This document shows positions 19,099 through 26,560 of a stretch of DNA of 64,000 bases, in pieces. The position numbers were made by a program, and so were the translations under genes. The DNA is taken from NCBI RefSeq assembly GCF_002920615.1, contig NZ_PQSU01000005.1, positions 248,001-312,000 on the forward strand, given 5' to 3'. The notes under the pieces were generated by a model. It was not told where the DNA came from, made no database searches, and was given only the letters and a program-made list of their open reading frames with translations. Source of the DNA: Streptomyces sp. Ru62. Its GTDB lineage: Bacteria > Actinomycetota > Actinomycetes > Streptomycetales > Streptomycetaceae. Numbering within the stretch: the first letter of the stretch is position 1; every line of letters starts with the position of its first letter.

Positions 19099-19172
19099 TC
19101 TCTTCTCGATGCTGAGGGTTTTTGCGAGGTTCGGGCGGATTTCGAGCGCTGCACGAAAGGCGCTCGTGCAAC

Positions 19173-19206
19173 AAAAAACCCCTCGTGCCGCAAGGCAAGC
19201 GAGGGG
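19173..19206 (-). terminator. ilvB attenuator terminator
   Basis: CCCCTCG (19179-19185) pairs with CGAGGGG (19200-19206), and the minus strand then reads TTTTTTG. It lies between the leader peptide and ilvB, where a transcription attenuator should be. A further small hairpin (CCGGA..TCCGG, about 19230-19250) between leader and terminator could be part of an alternative fold. Confidence 0.85.
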
Positions 19207-19260
19207 AGCGCGCCGGTGAGGTCGCTGGGGATTCCGGATCGTCCTCCGGTGGGTCCCAGC

Positions 19261-19302
19261 TCAGCCGACGCGCTGTCCAAGTACGAGAATTCGGGTGCGC
19301 AT
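19261..19302 (-). CDS. ilvBNC leader peptide, 13 aa
   Basis: The frame reads MRTRILVLGQRVG and stops. Its core ILVL plus a later V is rich in the three amino acids made by the operon, as expected for attenuation by charged-tRNA level. CCGGGGGGAGGG lies before the ATG as ribosome site. When Ile, Leu or Val tRNAs are short, ribosomes would stall here and change folding of the downstream terminator. A TTGACA hexamer lies upstream at 19334-19339 on the minus strand, without an obvious -10 box. Confidence 0.85.
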   Translation of the reverse strand: MRTRILVLGQRVG

Positions 19303-19335
19303 GGCACTGACCCTCCCCCCGGCACGCACCACGTG

Positions 19336-22300
19336 TCAAGTGGGTGGGACGGGAGTCTCAGAATGTGAGCGAAGGGCACTGCCGCCTCCGAAGACAGCCG
19401 GGACACCTCCGGTGTACACCCTCTCGGGCTCCCTCGCGCTGCCCGCGAACGCCGGTTCGGCCGGGGCGTGCGGCACCGGGTAGTGGCCGGATCCGAGCGC
19501 CCGGCGCAGCCGGTACTCGTCCAGCGGACCGGCGAACGCCATGCCCTGCCCGTGGGTGCAGCCCATCGCGCGCAACGCGACCACCTGCTCGGGCAGGTCC
19601 ACGCCCTCGGCGACCGACTGGAGCCCGAGATCGCCGGCGATCCGCAGCAGACCACTGGTGATCTTGTGCAGCCGCGCCGACTCGACCACGCCCTCGACCA
19701 GACCTCGGTCGAGCTTGAGGATGTCCACCGGCAGCCTCCTGAGGGCGGTGATGGCCGCGTAGCCGCTGCCGAAGCCGTCCAGCGCGATCCGCACCCCGAG
19801 CCGGCTCAGCGCGGTCAGCCGCCGCTCCAACTCGTCCAGGGAGACCCGGGGATCTGTCTCGCACAACTCGATGACCAGCGCCCCGGGCGGCAGCCCGTGC
19901 CGGGTCAGCAGCGTCTCCACCGAGCCCAGCGGCATCGAGCGGTCCAGCAGCCGCCGGGCGCTCATCCGGACCGCCACGGGGACGACGATGCCGGTCGCGG
20001 CCCGCTCGGCCGCCTGCTCCACGGCCTCCCGCAGGATCCAGCGGTCCAGCTCGGCGGTCTTGTCACCGTCCTCGGTCACCCGCAAAAACTCGGCCGGTGT
20101 GAACAGCACCCCCTGTGAGGAGCGCCAGCGGGCCTGTGCCGAGACCGCCGTGATCCGGCCGTTCTGCAGGCACACCACGGGCTGGTGCAGCAGCGCGAAC
20201 TCGCCGTCGTGCAGCGCGGCACGCAACCGCGTGGCCAGCTCCGCCTTGCGGACGACGTCCTGCTGCATCTGCGGCTTGTACAGCTCGACCCGGCCCTTCC
20301 CGGCCGACTTCGCGCGGTACATCGCCAGGTCGGCGTTGCGCAGCAACTCGCCCGCGCCGAGTCCCGGTTCGGCAAAGGCGACGCCGATGGAGGCGTTGAC
20401 CCTGACGTCGTTGCCGTCGATGGCGTACGGGTGGGAGAGGGTCACCCTGAGGCGGTCGGCGAGCTCCAGGATGTTCCGCTCCCGGGCGGCCCGGTCCCGG
20501 GTGCCGTCCCCGACGATCAGGGCCGCGAACTCGTCGCCGCCCAGCCGGGACGCGGTGTCCCCCTGCCGGACCGCGTCCTGGAGTCTGCGGGCGGCCTGGA
20601 TGAGCAGTTCGTCCCCGGCCTGGTGCCCGATCGTGTCGTTGACGGCCTTGAAGCCGTCCAGGTCGATGAAGAGCACCGCCGTACCCCGCAGGGCCGCGCC
20701 CCGGTCGGTGGCCCGTCGGCCGGACAGGGCCTGCTGCACCCGCTTGGTGAACAGCGCGCGGTTGGGCAGGTCGGTCAGCGGGTCGTGCTCGGCGTTGTGC
20801 TGCAACTGGGCCTGCAGCCGCACCCTCTCGGTCACGTCCCGGCTGTTGAAGATCAGCCCGCCGTGGTGCCGGTTGACGGTCGACTCGACGTTGAGCCAGC
20901 CGCCGTCGCCGGAGCGGAACCGGCACTCGATGCGGGTGGTGGGCTCCTCCAGCGGGCTGGCGGCGAGGAAACGGCGCACCTCGTGCACCACGCAGCCCAG
21001 GTCCTCCGGGTGGATGAGCCCGGCGAGCTCGGTGCCCACCAGCTCCTCGGCGGATCTGCCGTACACCCCGGCGGCGGCCGGGGAGACGTACCGGAGGATG
21101 CCGTTGGGCGCGGCGATCATGATGACGTCGCTGGAGCCCTGCACCAGGGAACGGAAGTGGTTCTCCTTCTGCGCCAGTTCCTGGGTGAGGGTGATGTTGT
21201 CCAGCAGCATGATCCCCTGCCGGATGACGAGCGCCAGCACCACGGCGCCCGCGGTGATCAGCACCACGTGATCGGGCCTGCGGCCGTTCAGGACGTTGTA
21301 CAGGATGCCCAGGGTGCACACCGCGGCGGCGAGGTACGGGGTGAGGGCGGCGAGGGAGCCGGTGAGCGGCCGGCCGGACGGGTACCGGGTGTGCTCGCCG
21401 GCCGGCGCGGACAGGGGCAGGTGCCGGCCCGTGCTCCGCCGGCCCGGCATGTGCTCGTGGACCACGCGCGTGTGCCCGTCCCCCGCGCGTGCCTCCCGCG
21501 CGCGCCGGCGCCGGGGCGCAGCCCAGGGTGCGTAGGCGAGCAGCAGTGAACCGGCGAACCAGCCCGCGTCCAGCAGTTGCCCGGAGCGGTAGCTGCTGTG
21601 CAGCAGCGGCGAGGTGAACAGGGCGTCGCACATCACGGTCAGCGCGAGCGCGCCGATCGCGGTGTTCACCGCCGTGCGGTTGCCCGGGGCGCGGCGGAAG
21701 TGCAGGGCGAGGACCATGCTGACGAGCGCGATGTCGAGCAGCGGGTACGCCAGCGACAGCGCGGCGTGCGCCACGCTGGAGCCTTCGATCCGGGCCGCCT
21801 GGGCGAGGGCGAGGCTCCACGAGAGGGTGAGCAGCGAGCCGCCGATGAGCCAGGCGTCCAGCCCCAGGCAGATCCAGCCCGCCTTCGTCACCGGCCGCTT
21901 GGCGAGGACCAGCAGGCCGACGATGGCGGGCGGTGCGAAGCAGAGGAAGAACAGGTCGGCATAGCTGGGGCTGGGCACGGGGCGGTCCAGCACGACCTCG
22001 TACCAGCCCCAGACCGCGTTGCCCAGCGCGGCCATCAGCGAGGAGAGGGCGAACAGCAGCCAGGCCGAGCGGAAGCGCACACGCCGGCTGCGCGCGTACA
22101 GGAAGCAGGAGACGGCGGCGGTGCCCGCCGCCGCGCTCAGGCCGAAGTCGCCCATGATCAGCGCGACTTGACTCGCACCCCAGTCGAACGCGGCTCCGAC
22201 GGCGTAGGCCGCGCAGATCAGGGCGAGGACGAGTTGTTCCATCAGCCGGGTGTTGTCGCCGATGGCCGGCCGGCGGGGCGGCGGCACCTCGTGCGGGTGC

Positions 22301-22353
22301 GGTGCGCGCGCCGCTCCGTCGAGGGTGGTCGTCACGGAGGGCGGGGCGCTCAC
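19336..22353 (-). CDS. cdgC: Membrane PAS-GGDEF protein with degenerate EAL domain (CdgC-like)
   Basis: This protein has 1005 residues from GTG 22353 (GGGAGG upstream). Multiple membrane segments fill about residues 36-278, two more lie at 333-383, then come a PAS domain (396-508), GGDEF (518-688) and EAL-like (703-968) domains. The GGDEF site is intact (RLGGDEF, 604-610), so cyclic di-GMP synthesis is likely. The EAL signature is replaced by SAQARW, the metal Asn by Arg (VRMS), DDFG by DGFG and AEGVE by AEGVD, so hydrolysis is unlikely. Starts at 22539 or 22569 would add a Pro/Gln-rich stretch with poorer codons. The CdgC name rests on memory of gene order beside ilvB. Confidence 0.88.
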   Translation of the reverse strand: MSAPPSVTTTLDGAARAPHPHEVPPPRRPAIGDNTRLMEQLVLALICAAYAVGAAFDWGASQVALIMGDFGLSAAAGTAAVSCFLYARSRRVRFRSAWLLFALSSLMAALGNAVWGWYEVVLDRPVPSPSYADLFFLCFAPPAIVGLLVLAKRPVTKAGWICLGLDAWLIGGSLLTLSWSLALAQAARIEGSSVAHAALSLAYPLLDIALVSMVLALHFRRAPGNRTAVNTAIGALALTVMCDALFTSPLLHSSYRSGQLLDAGWFAGSLLLAYAPWAAPRRRRAREARAGDGHTRVVHEHMPGRRSTGRHLPLSAPAGEHTRYPSGRPLTGSLAALTPYLAAAVCTLGILYNVLNGRRPDHVVLITAGAVVLALVIRQGIMLLDNITLTQELAQKENHFRSLVQGSSDVIMIAAPNGILRYVSPAAAGVYGRSAEELVGTELAGLIHPEDLGCVVHEVRRFLAASPLEEPTTRIECRFRSGDGGWLNVESTVNRHHGGLIFNSRDVTERVRLQAQLQHNAEHDPLTDLPNRALFTKRVQQALSGRRATDRGAALRGTAVLFIDLDGFKAVNDTIGHQAGDELLIQAARRLQDAVRQGDTASRLGGDEFAALIVGDGTRDRAARERNILELADRLRVTLSHPYAIDGNDVRVNASIGVAFAEPGLGAGELLRNADLAMYRAKSAGKGRVELYKPQMQQDVVRKAELATRLRAALHDGEFALLHQPVVCLQNGRITAVSAQARWRSSQGVLFTPAEFLRVTEDGDKTAELDRWILREAVEQAAERAATGIVVPVAVRMSARRLLDRSMPLGSVETLLTRHGLPPGALVIELCETDPRVSLDELERRLTALSRLGVRIALDGFGSGYAAITALRRLPVDILKLDRGLVEGVVESARLHKITSGLLRIAGDLGLQSVAEGVDLPEQVVALRAMGCTHGQGMAFAGPLDEYRLRRALGSGHYPVPHAPAEPAFAGSAREPERVYTGGVPAVFGGGSALRSHSETPVPPT

Positions 22354-22625
22354 CGGGGCCTCCCGGTGAGCGCCGCTCCCGTGTCCCGACGGTCCCGGTG
22401 CGCTGGGTGCGCATGCCTGCGTCGACCGCTGTGCCTGCGCTGGTGGTGGCTGTGGTGGCCGGTGTGGTGGCCCCGCCTGCGCGCGGCCGTGCGCCAGGGT
22501 CGCCGTCGGCGGCTCCGCCGCGTCGGATCGTTCGTCCATAGGCCGTGCATCGCCCGTCGCCCCCCTCACGAATCTGAAATGTCCATCCCCGGCGCCGAGT
22601 GGTCAGCGGCGCAGCCCCTGTCGGG

Positions 22626-22645
22626 GACGATACACCAGTATCGTC
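22626..22645. promoter_or_regulatory. Perfect inverted repeat upstream of the GGDEF gene
   Basis: GACGATAC and GTATCGTC are separated by four bases. The dyad lies between the divergently starting region of the GGDEF gene and the stop of the dehydrogenase gene at 22740. No T run follows on either strand, so an operator is more likely than a terminator. The binding protein is unknown. Confidence 0.5.
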
Positions 22646-22739
22646 ACTCAGGGACATAGCCTCTCTACGCTCCGTGACGACCAGCGGTGATACGGGTACG
22701 GGCCGCGTCCGAAAGGTTGCGGAGGGTGCCGGAAGCGGC

Positions 22740-23717
22740 CTAGCGCCCGTTTGCTCCCCTGGTTTCGGGTCCGGTCGTAAGGATCACGTTCCGCAGGGGC
22801 TGCCGGTTCACGAACCGGGTCAACTGGTCCGCGAGCAGCCTCCCGGCGCGGGGCAGGAAGGCCGAGGAGGGCCCGCCGACATGCGGGCTGATCAGCACTC
22901 CGGGCGCCTGCCACAGGGGGTGGCCGGGGGGCAGCGGCTCGGGATCGGTGACGTCCAGGGCGGCGGTGATCCGGCCCCGCTCCAGCTCGGCGAGGAGCGC
23001 CTTGGTGTCCACGACGGGCCCGCGCGCGACGTTGACGAGCAGCGCGCCGTCCTTCATCCGGGCGAGGAAGTCGGCGTCGACGAGCCCCCGGGTCTCCTCC
23101 GTCAGCGGGGTGCAGAGGATCACGACATCCGCGTGTGGAAGCAGAGGAAGCACATCGGTGATCGGATGCACTGGACCGCGCGCGGTTGTGCGACCGGAGC
23201 GCGCGACGCGCGCCACCCGCGCGACCTCGAACGGCACGAGCCGGTCCTCGATGGCGGCACCGATGGCCCCGTACCCGACGATCAGCACGCTCTTGTCGGC
23301 GAGGGCGGGGTGGAAACCGCCCACCCAGCGCTCCTGTTGCTGGGCTCGGACGAAGCCGGGGACGCCGCGCAGCGCGGCGAGGGTGAGGGTGAGCGCCAGC
23401 TCGGCCGTGCTCGTCTCGTGCACCCCGCGCGCGTTGCACAACCGCACACCCGGCGGGATCACCGAGAGCTGCCCGGTGATGTCGTCGACACCGGCGGTGA
23501 GCGTCTGGATGAGCCGCACGTTCGTCAGGTGCTCCAGGGGACCCACCCGGACCGACAGCCGCTTCATGTACGGCACCACGTACACGGCGCACTCCGCCGG
23601 GTCGCCGGGGTACGGCTGCGCGCCGTCCTCTCCCCCGTCCCAGAACAGGTACCGGGGCCCCTCGGGCAGCCCCTCGATCTCCTCGGGCGGAATGGGAAGC
23701 CACACGTCTGCACTCAT
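22740..23717 (-). CDS. D-2-hydroxyacid dehydrogenase family protein
   Basis: This 325-residue NAD(P)-linked oxidoreductase has the usual two-domain layout. Key marks are the Rossmann motif VLIVGYGAIGAAIEDRL, the Arg in LLVNVARGPVVDTKAL, the Glu in DVTDPEPLPPGHPLW and the His in LISPHVGGPSSAF. The N-terminal part (LIQTLTAGVDDI) forms the substrate domain. The substrate cannot be read from sequence. It diverges from the aldo/keto reductase gene with a 75-base gap. Confidence 0.9.
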   Translation of the reverse strand: MSADVWLPIPPEEIEGLPEGPRYLFWDGGEDGAQPYPGDPAECAVYVVPYMKRLSVRVGPLEHLTNVRLIQTLTAGVDDITGQLSVIPPGVRLCNARGVHETSTAELALTLTLAALRGVPGFVRAQQQERWVGGFHPALADKSVLIVGYGAIGAAIEDRLVPFEVARVARVARSGRTTARGPVHPITDVLPLLPHADVVILCTPLTEETRGLVDADFLARMKDGALLVNVARGPVVDTKALLAELERGRITAALDVTDPEPLPPGHPLWQAPGVLISPHVGGPSSAFLPRAGRLLADQLTRFVNRQPLRNVILTTGPETRGANGR

Positions 23718-23792
23718 GCCAGGAGGCTATGTCAGGCACGTCCGCGCGCAGAGGTTAGGTTGGGGGCCGGGCTGAGGGAGGTTCACGAGCAG

Positions 23793-24791
23793 GTGGAGCG
23801 CAGGACGATCGGCGCGGGGGCGCTCGCGGTGGGGGCCGTCGGACTCGGATGCATGCCGATGAGCTGGGCGTACAGCGGATCGCGACAGCGGGGTGACGAG
23901 TCGGTCAGAGCGGTGCACCGGGCGCTGGACCTGGGCTGCGACCTGCTGGACACCGCGGACATGTACGGCCCGTTCACCAATGAGCTCCTGCTGGGCCGGG
24001 TGCTCAGGGAGCGGCGCCGGGACGCCTTCGTGTCCACGAAGGTGGGGCTGCTGGTGGGCGAGCAGCACATCGTGGCCAACGGCCGCCCCGGCTATGTGCG
24101 GCGGGCCTGCGACGCCTCGCTGCGGCGGCTCCAGACCGATGTGATCGATCTGTACCAGCTGCACCGCGCCGACCCGGAGATACCCGTCGAGGAGACCTGG
24201 GGCGCGATGGCGGACCTGGTGCGGGCCGGCAAGGTGCGGGCCCTCGGTCTGTGCGCGGTGGGGGCGCGCGGGGGGCGCCGCCCGGGCGCCGGGCTGTACG
24301 ACACGACGCTGCGCCAGTTGCAGCGGGTGCAGCAGGTGTTCCCGGTGGCCGCGGTGCAGGCGGAGCTGTCGGTGTGGTCGCCGGAGGCGCTGCGGGAGCT
24401 GCTGCCGTGGTGCGAGGCGCGCGGTGTGGGCTTCCTGGCGGCGATGCCGCTGGGCAACGGCTTCCTGACCGGCACGCTGACGCCGGGCGAGGGCTTCGAA
24501 CCGGACGACGTGCGCGCGCGGCATCCCCGGTTCACCGCCGAGATGATGGCGGCCAACCAGCCGATCGTCGCGGGCCTGCGGCGCATAGCCCGCCGGCACG
24601 GCGAGGACGTGACCCCGGCCCAGGTGGCACTGGCCTGGGTGCTGGCGCAGGGCCGGCACGTGATCGCGCTGCCGGGCACCAAGCGGGAGCGCTGGGCGGC
24701 GCAGAACGCGGCGGCCGCCGGGCTGCGGCTGACCGCGGAGGACCTGGCGGAGGTGTCGGGCCTGCCGGCCGCCCAGGGCTCGTGGGACTGA
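23793..24791 (+). CDS. Aldo/keto reductase
   Basis: This 332-residue NADPH oxidoreductase has the full tetrad: Asp and Tyr in LLDTADMYGPFTNELL, Lys in AFVSTKVGLLVG and His in LYQLHRADP. A C-terminal cofactor loop (ALPGTKRERWAAQNAAAAGLRLT) is typical of the family. The GTG at 23793 is chosen since GGGAGG lies upstream and the product starts RRTIGAGALAVGAVGLGCMPMS. The same frame is open much further upstream, but that part only mirrors the opposite-strand gene. Confidence 0.9.
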   Translation: MERRTIGAGALAVGAVGLGCMPMSWAYSGSRQRGDESVRAVHRALDLGCDLLDTADMYGPFTNELLLGRVLRERRRDAFVSTKVGLLVGEQHIVANGRPGYVRRACDASLRRLQTDVIDLYQLHRADPEIPVEETWGAMADLVRAGKVRALGLCAVGARGGRRPGAGLYDTTLRQLQRVQQVFPVAAVQAELSVWSPEALRELLPWCEARGVGFLAAMPLGNGFLTGTLTPGEGFEPDDVRARHPRFTAEMMAANQPIVAGLRRIARRHGEDVTPAQVALAWVLAQGRHVIALPGTKRERWAAQNAAAAGLRLTAEDLAEVSGLPAAQGSWD

Positions 24792-24801
24792 GACACGGCG
24801 T

Positions 24802-25001
24802 CGGGGCCACCGGTCGCCCAGGAGTCGCGGGCCGAAATATCCGGGGTGCCGGCCGCCCGAGGGATGCGGACCGAAGCGCCCGGCCGACGGCCGCCTGACG
24901 GCCACGGGGACCGACATGCCCGGGCTGACAGCCACCCGACGCCCGTGGACCGAGGTGTCCGGGCTGCCCACCGCCCGAGGGACGCGCGCCGAGGTTTCCG
25001 T
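24802..25001. repeat. Imperfect tandem repeat, about five 39-40-base units
   Basis: Units run 24845-24883, 24884-24923, 24924-24962 and 24963-25001, with a more diverged one before them. Each has a GGCCGCC.GA core, then GGACCGA and ends in CCGG. They fill the spacer between the reductase and the lipoprotein gene. No protein or RNA could be assigned. Short open frames across it read as Gly/Pro/Arg repeats and look incidental. Confidence 0.7.
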
Positions 25002-25120
25002 GGTCGGTCGTCGGGGATCGGGAACCCGAGGGGGCGTGGCCGGTGTATGAGAGGGAGAGCGTGCCGTCTGGCCCGCCTGTGGAGCGCCACCGGACCGCCG
25101 CGGCGAAGGGAACCGTGATC

Positions 25121-26281
25121 GTGCGACGTAGAGCTGTGCCTGCCGGGCTGGCCGTGGCCGCCCTCCTGCTGACGGCCGGCTGTTCCTCCGGCGGCGGGGA
25201 CGCCCCTGGCGGTGCGCCGGGTGCGACGACCTCCGGGGCCACCGCTTCCGGGCGCGGATCCGCCCCGGCCGCGCCGGTACCTCCGGCCAAGGGCTCGGTG
25301 AAGGTGCTGCGCACGGTGGCCGAGGGGCTGAAGACGCCGTGGGGGCTGGCTCCGCTGCCCGGCGGCGGTCTGCTGGTCTCCTCCCGGAACGAGGGCACGA
25401 TCAGCCGGATCGACGAGAAGACCGGCCGGACGACCGAGCTGGGCACGGTCTCCGGGGTCTCACCGGCCGGCGAGGGCGGCCTGCTGGGCATCGCCCTCTC
25501 CCCCGGCTTCGCCTCGGACCACATGGTCTACGCCTACTTCACCTCGGCCTCGGACAACCGCATCGTCCGCATGCTGTACGACGAGCGGAAGCCGGCCGGT
25601 GAGCAACTGGGCGCTCCCGACACGGTGTTCAAGGGGATCCCCAAGGGCTTCATCCACAACGGCGGCCGGATCGCGTTCGGCCCCGACCGCATGCTGTACG
25701 CGGGCACCGGAGAGAGCGGGGAGAAGGGCCTGGCGCAGGACAGGAAGTCGCTGGGCGGCAAGATCCTGCGGCTGACCCCGGAGGGCGAACCGGCTCCGGG
25801 CAACCCGTTCCCCGGCTCGCCCGTGTACTCGTACGGCCACCGGAACGTCCAGGGCCTGGCCTGGGACGACAGGCAGCGGCTGTTCGCCTCGGAGTTCGGC
25901 CAGGACACCTGGGACGAGCTGAACGCGATCAAGCCCGGTGACGACTACGGCTGGCCTCGGGCCGAGGGCAGGACCTCCGGCACCGGCTTCCACAACCCGG
26001 TGGCCCAGTGGCACACCGACGACGCCTCCCCCAGCGGCATCGCCTACGTGAACGGGGTGATCTGGATGGCGGGCCTGAAGGGCGCGCGTCTGTGGCGCGT
26101 CCCGCTGAACGGCACGTCGGCCTCGGCCGCCCCGCAGGCGTTCCTGACGGGGGCCTACGGCCGCCTCCGTACCGCCGTCCCGGCGGGCGGCGACAGGCTC
26201 TGGCTGGTGACGAGCAACACGGACGGCCGCGGCCACCCGAAGAAGGGGGACGACCGGGTGCTGGAGGTGCGGGTGCGGTGA
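25121..26281 (+). CDS. PQQ-type sugar dehydrogenase-like lipoprotein
   Basis: This 386-residue exported protein belongs to the glucose/sorbosone dehydrogenase beta-propeller family. It starts VRRRAVPAGLAVAALLLTAGCSS, a lipoprotein signal with lipobox LTAGC, then a Ser/Gly/Ala linker. Family marks are GLKTPWGLAPLPGGGLLVSSR, EGGLLGIALSPGF, FIHNGGRIAFGPDRMLYAGTG, YGHRNVQGLAWD, EFGQDTWDELNAIKPGDDYGWP and NTDGRG. Whether it binds PQQ and acts on a sugar is inference. GTG 25121 is chosen for its spacing from AAGGGAA. Confidence 0.88.
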   Translation: MRRRAVPAGLAVAALLLTAGCSSGGGDAPGGAPGATTSGATASGRGSAPAAPVPPAKGSVKVLRTVAEGLKTPWGLAPLPGGGLLVSSRNEGTISRIDEKTGRTTELGTVSGVSPAGEGGLLGIALSPGFASDHMVYAYFTSASDNRIVRMLYDERKPAGEQLGAPDTVFKGIPKGFIHNGGRIAFGPDRMLYAGTGESGEKGLAQDRKSLGGKILRLTPEGEPAPGNPFPGSPVYSYGHRNVQGLAWDDRQRLFASEFGQDTWDELNAIKPGDDYGWPRAEGRTSGTGFHNPVAQWHTDDASPSGIAYVNGVIWMAGLKGARLWRVPLNGTSASAAPQAFLTGAYGRLRTAVPAGGDRLWLVTSNTDGRGHPKKGDDRVLEVRVR

Positions 26282-26316
26282 GCGGCGCGCCTGCTCGCCT
26301 TCGATGAGCCGCGCGG

Positions 26317-26523
26317 CTACTCGTCCTCGGTGAGCGCTTCGGGCTCCGGCTCGGCCGGCGCCGTTCCCGGCAGGCGTATCACCGCCTTCCCGGAGGTCAG
26401 GTCTATGGGGCCGCGGCCGGGGTCGTTGTCGCCCACGTCCTCGCGGGTCAGTTCCAGCCGGTTCTGCTCGTCCCGGGTGTGCTTGCGGCCGGGCGCGAAC
26501 AGTTCCTCGAAGGCGTTGAACAC
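26317..26523 (-). CDS. Small acidic DUF6191-type protein
   Basis: This 68-residue protein reads MFNAFEELFAPGRKHTRDEQNRLELTR, then DVGDNDPGRGPIDLTSGKAVIRLP. I recognise this as a short Streptomyces family (DUF6191) of unknown function. It has no membrane segment. It lies 37 bases after the stop of the LuxR-type regulator on the same strand and may share its transcript. Confidence 0.8.
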   Translation of the reverse strand: MFNAFEELFAPGRKHTRDEQNRLELTREDVGDNDPGRGPIDLTSGKAVIRLPGTAPAEPEPEALTEDE

Positions 26524-26560
26524 GGCTCCCCCTCACTGCCGGTTTTCTCCAGCGTAGGTG

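Noticed and set aside
19141..19172. Second small hairpin (GCACGA..TCGTGC) beside the ilvB attenuator
   Set aside because: It has no T run and lies after the main terminator, so I did not list it as a separate terminator.
22599..23792. Possible N-terminal extension of the aldo/keto reductase
   Set aside because: This part is opposite the dehydrogenase gene and has no family similarity. The family start lies at 23793.
24532..25524. Minus-strand frame reading Gly/Gln/Pro/His repeats across the tandem repeat
   Set aside because: It has no ribosome site and mirrors two genes at its ends; the repeat pattern alone produces it.
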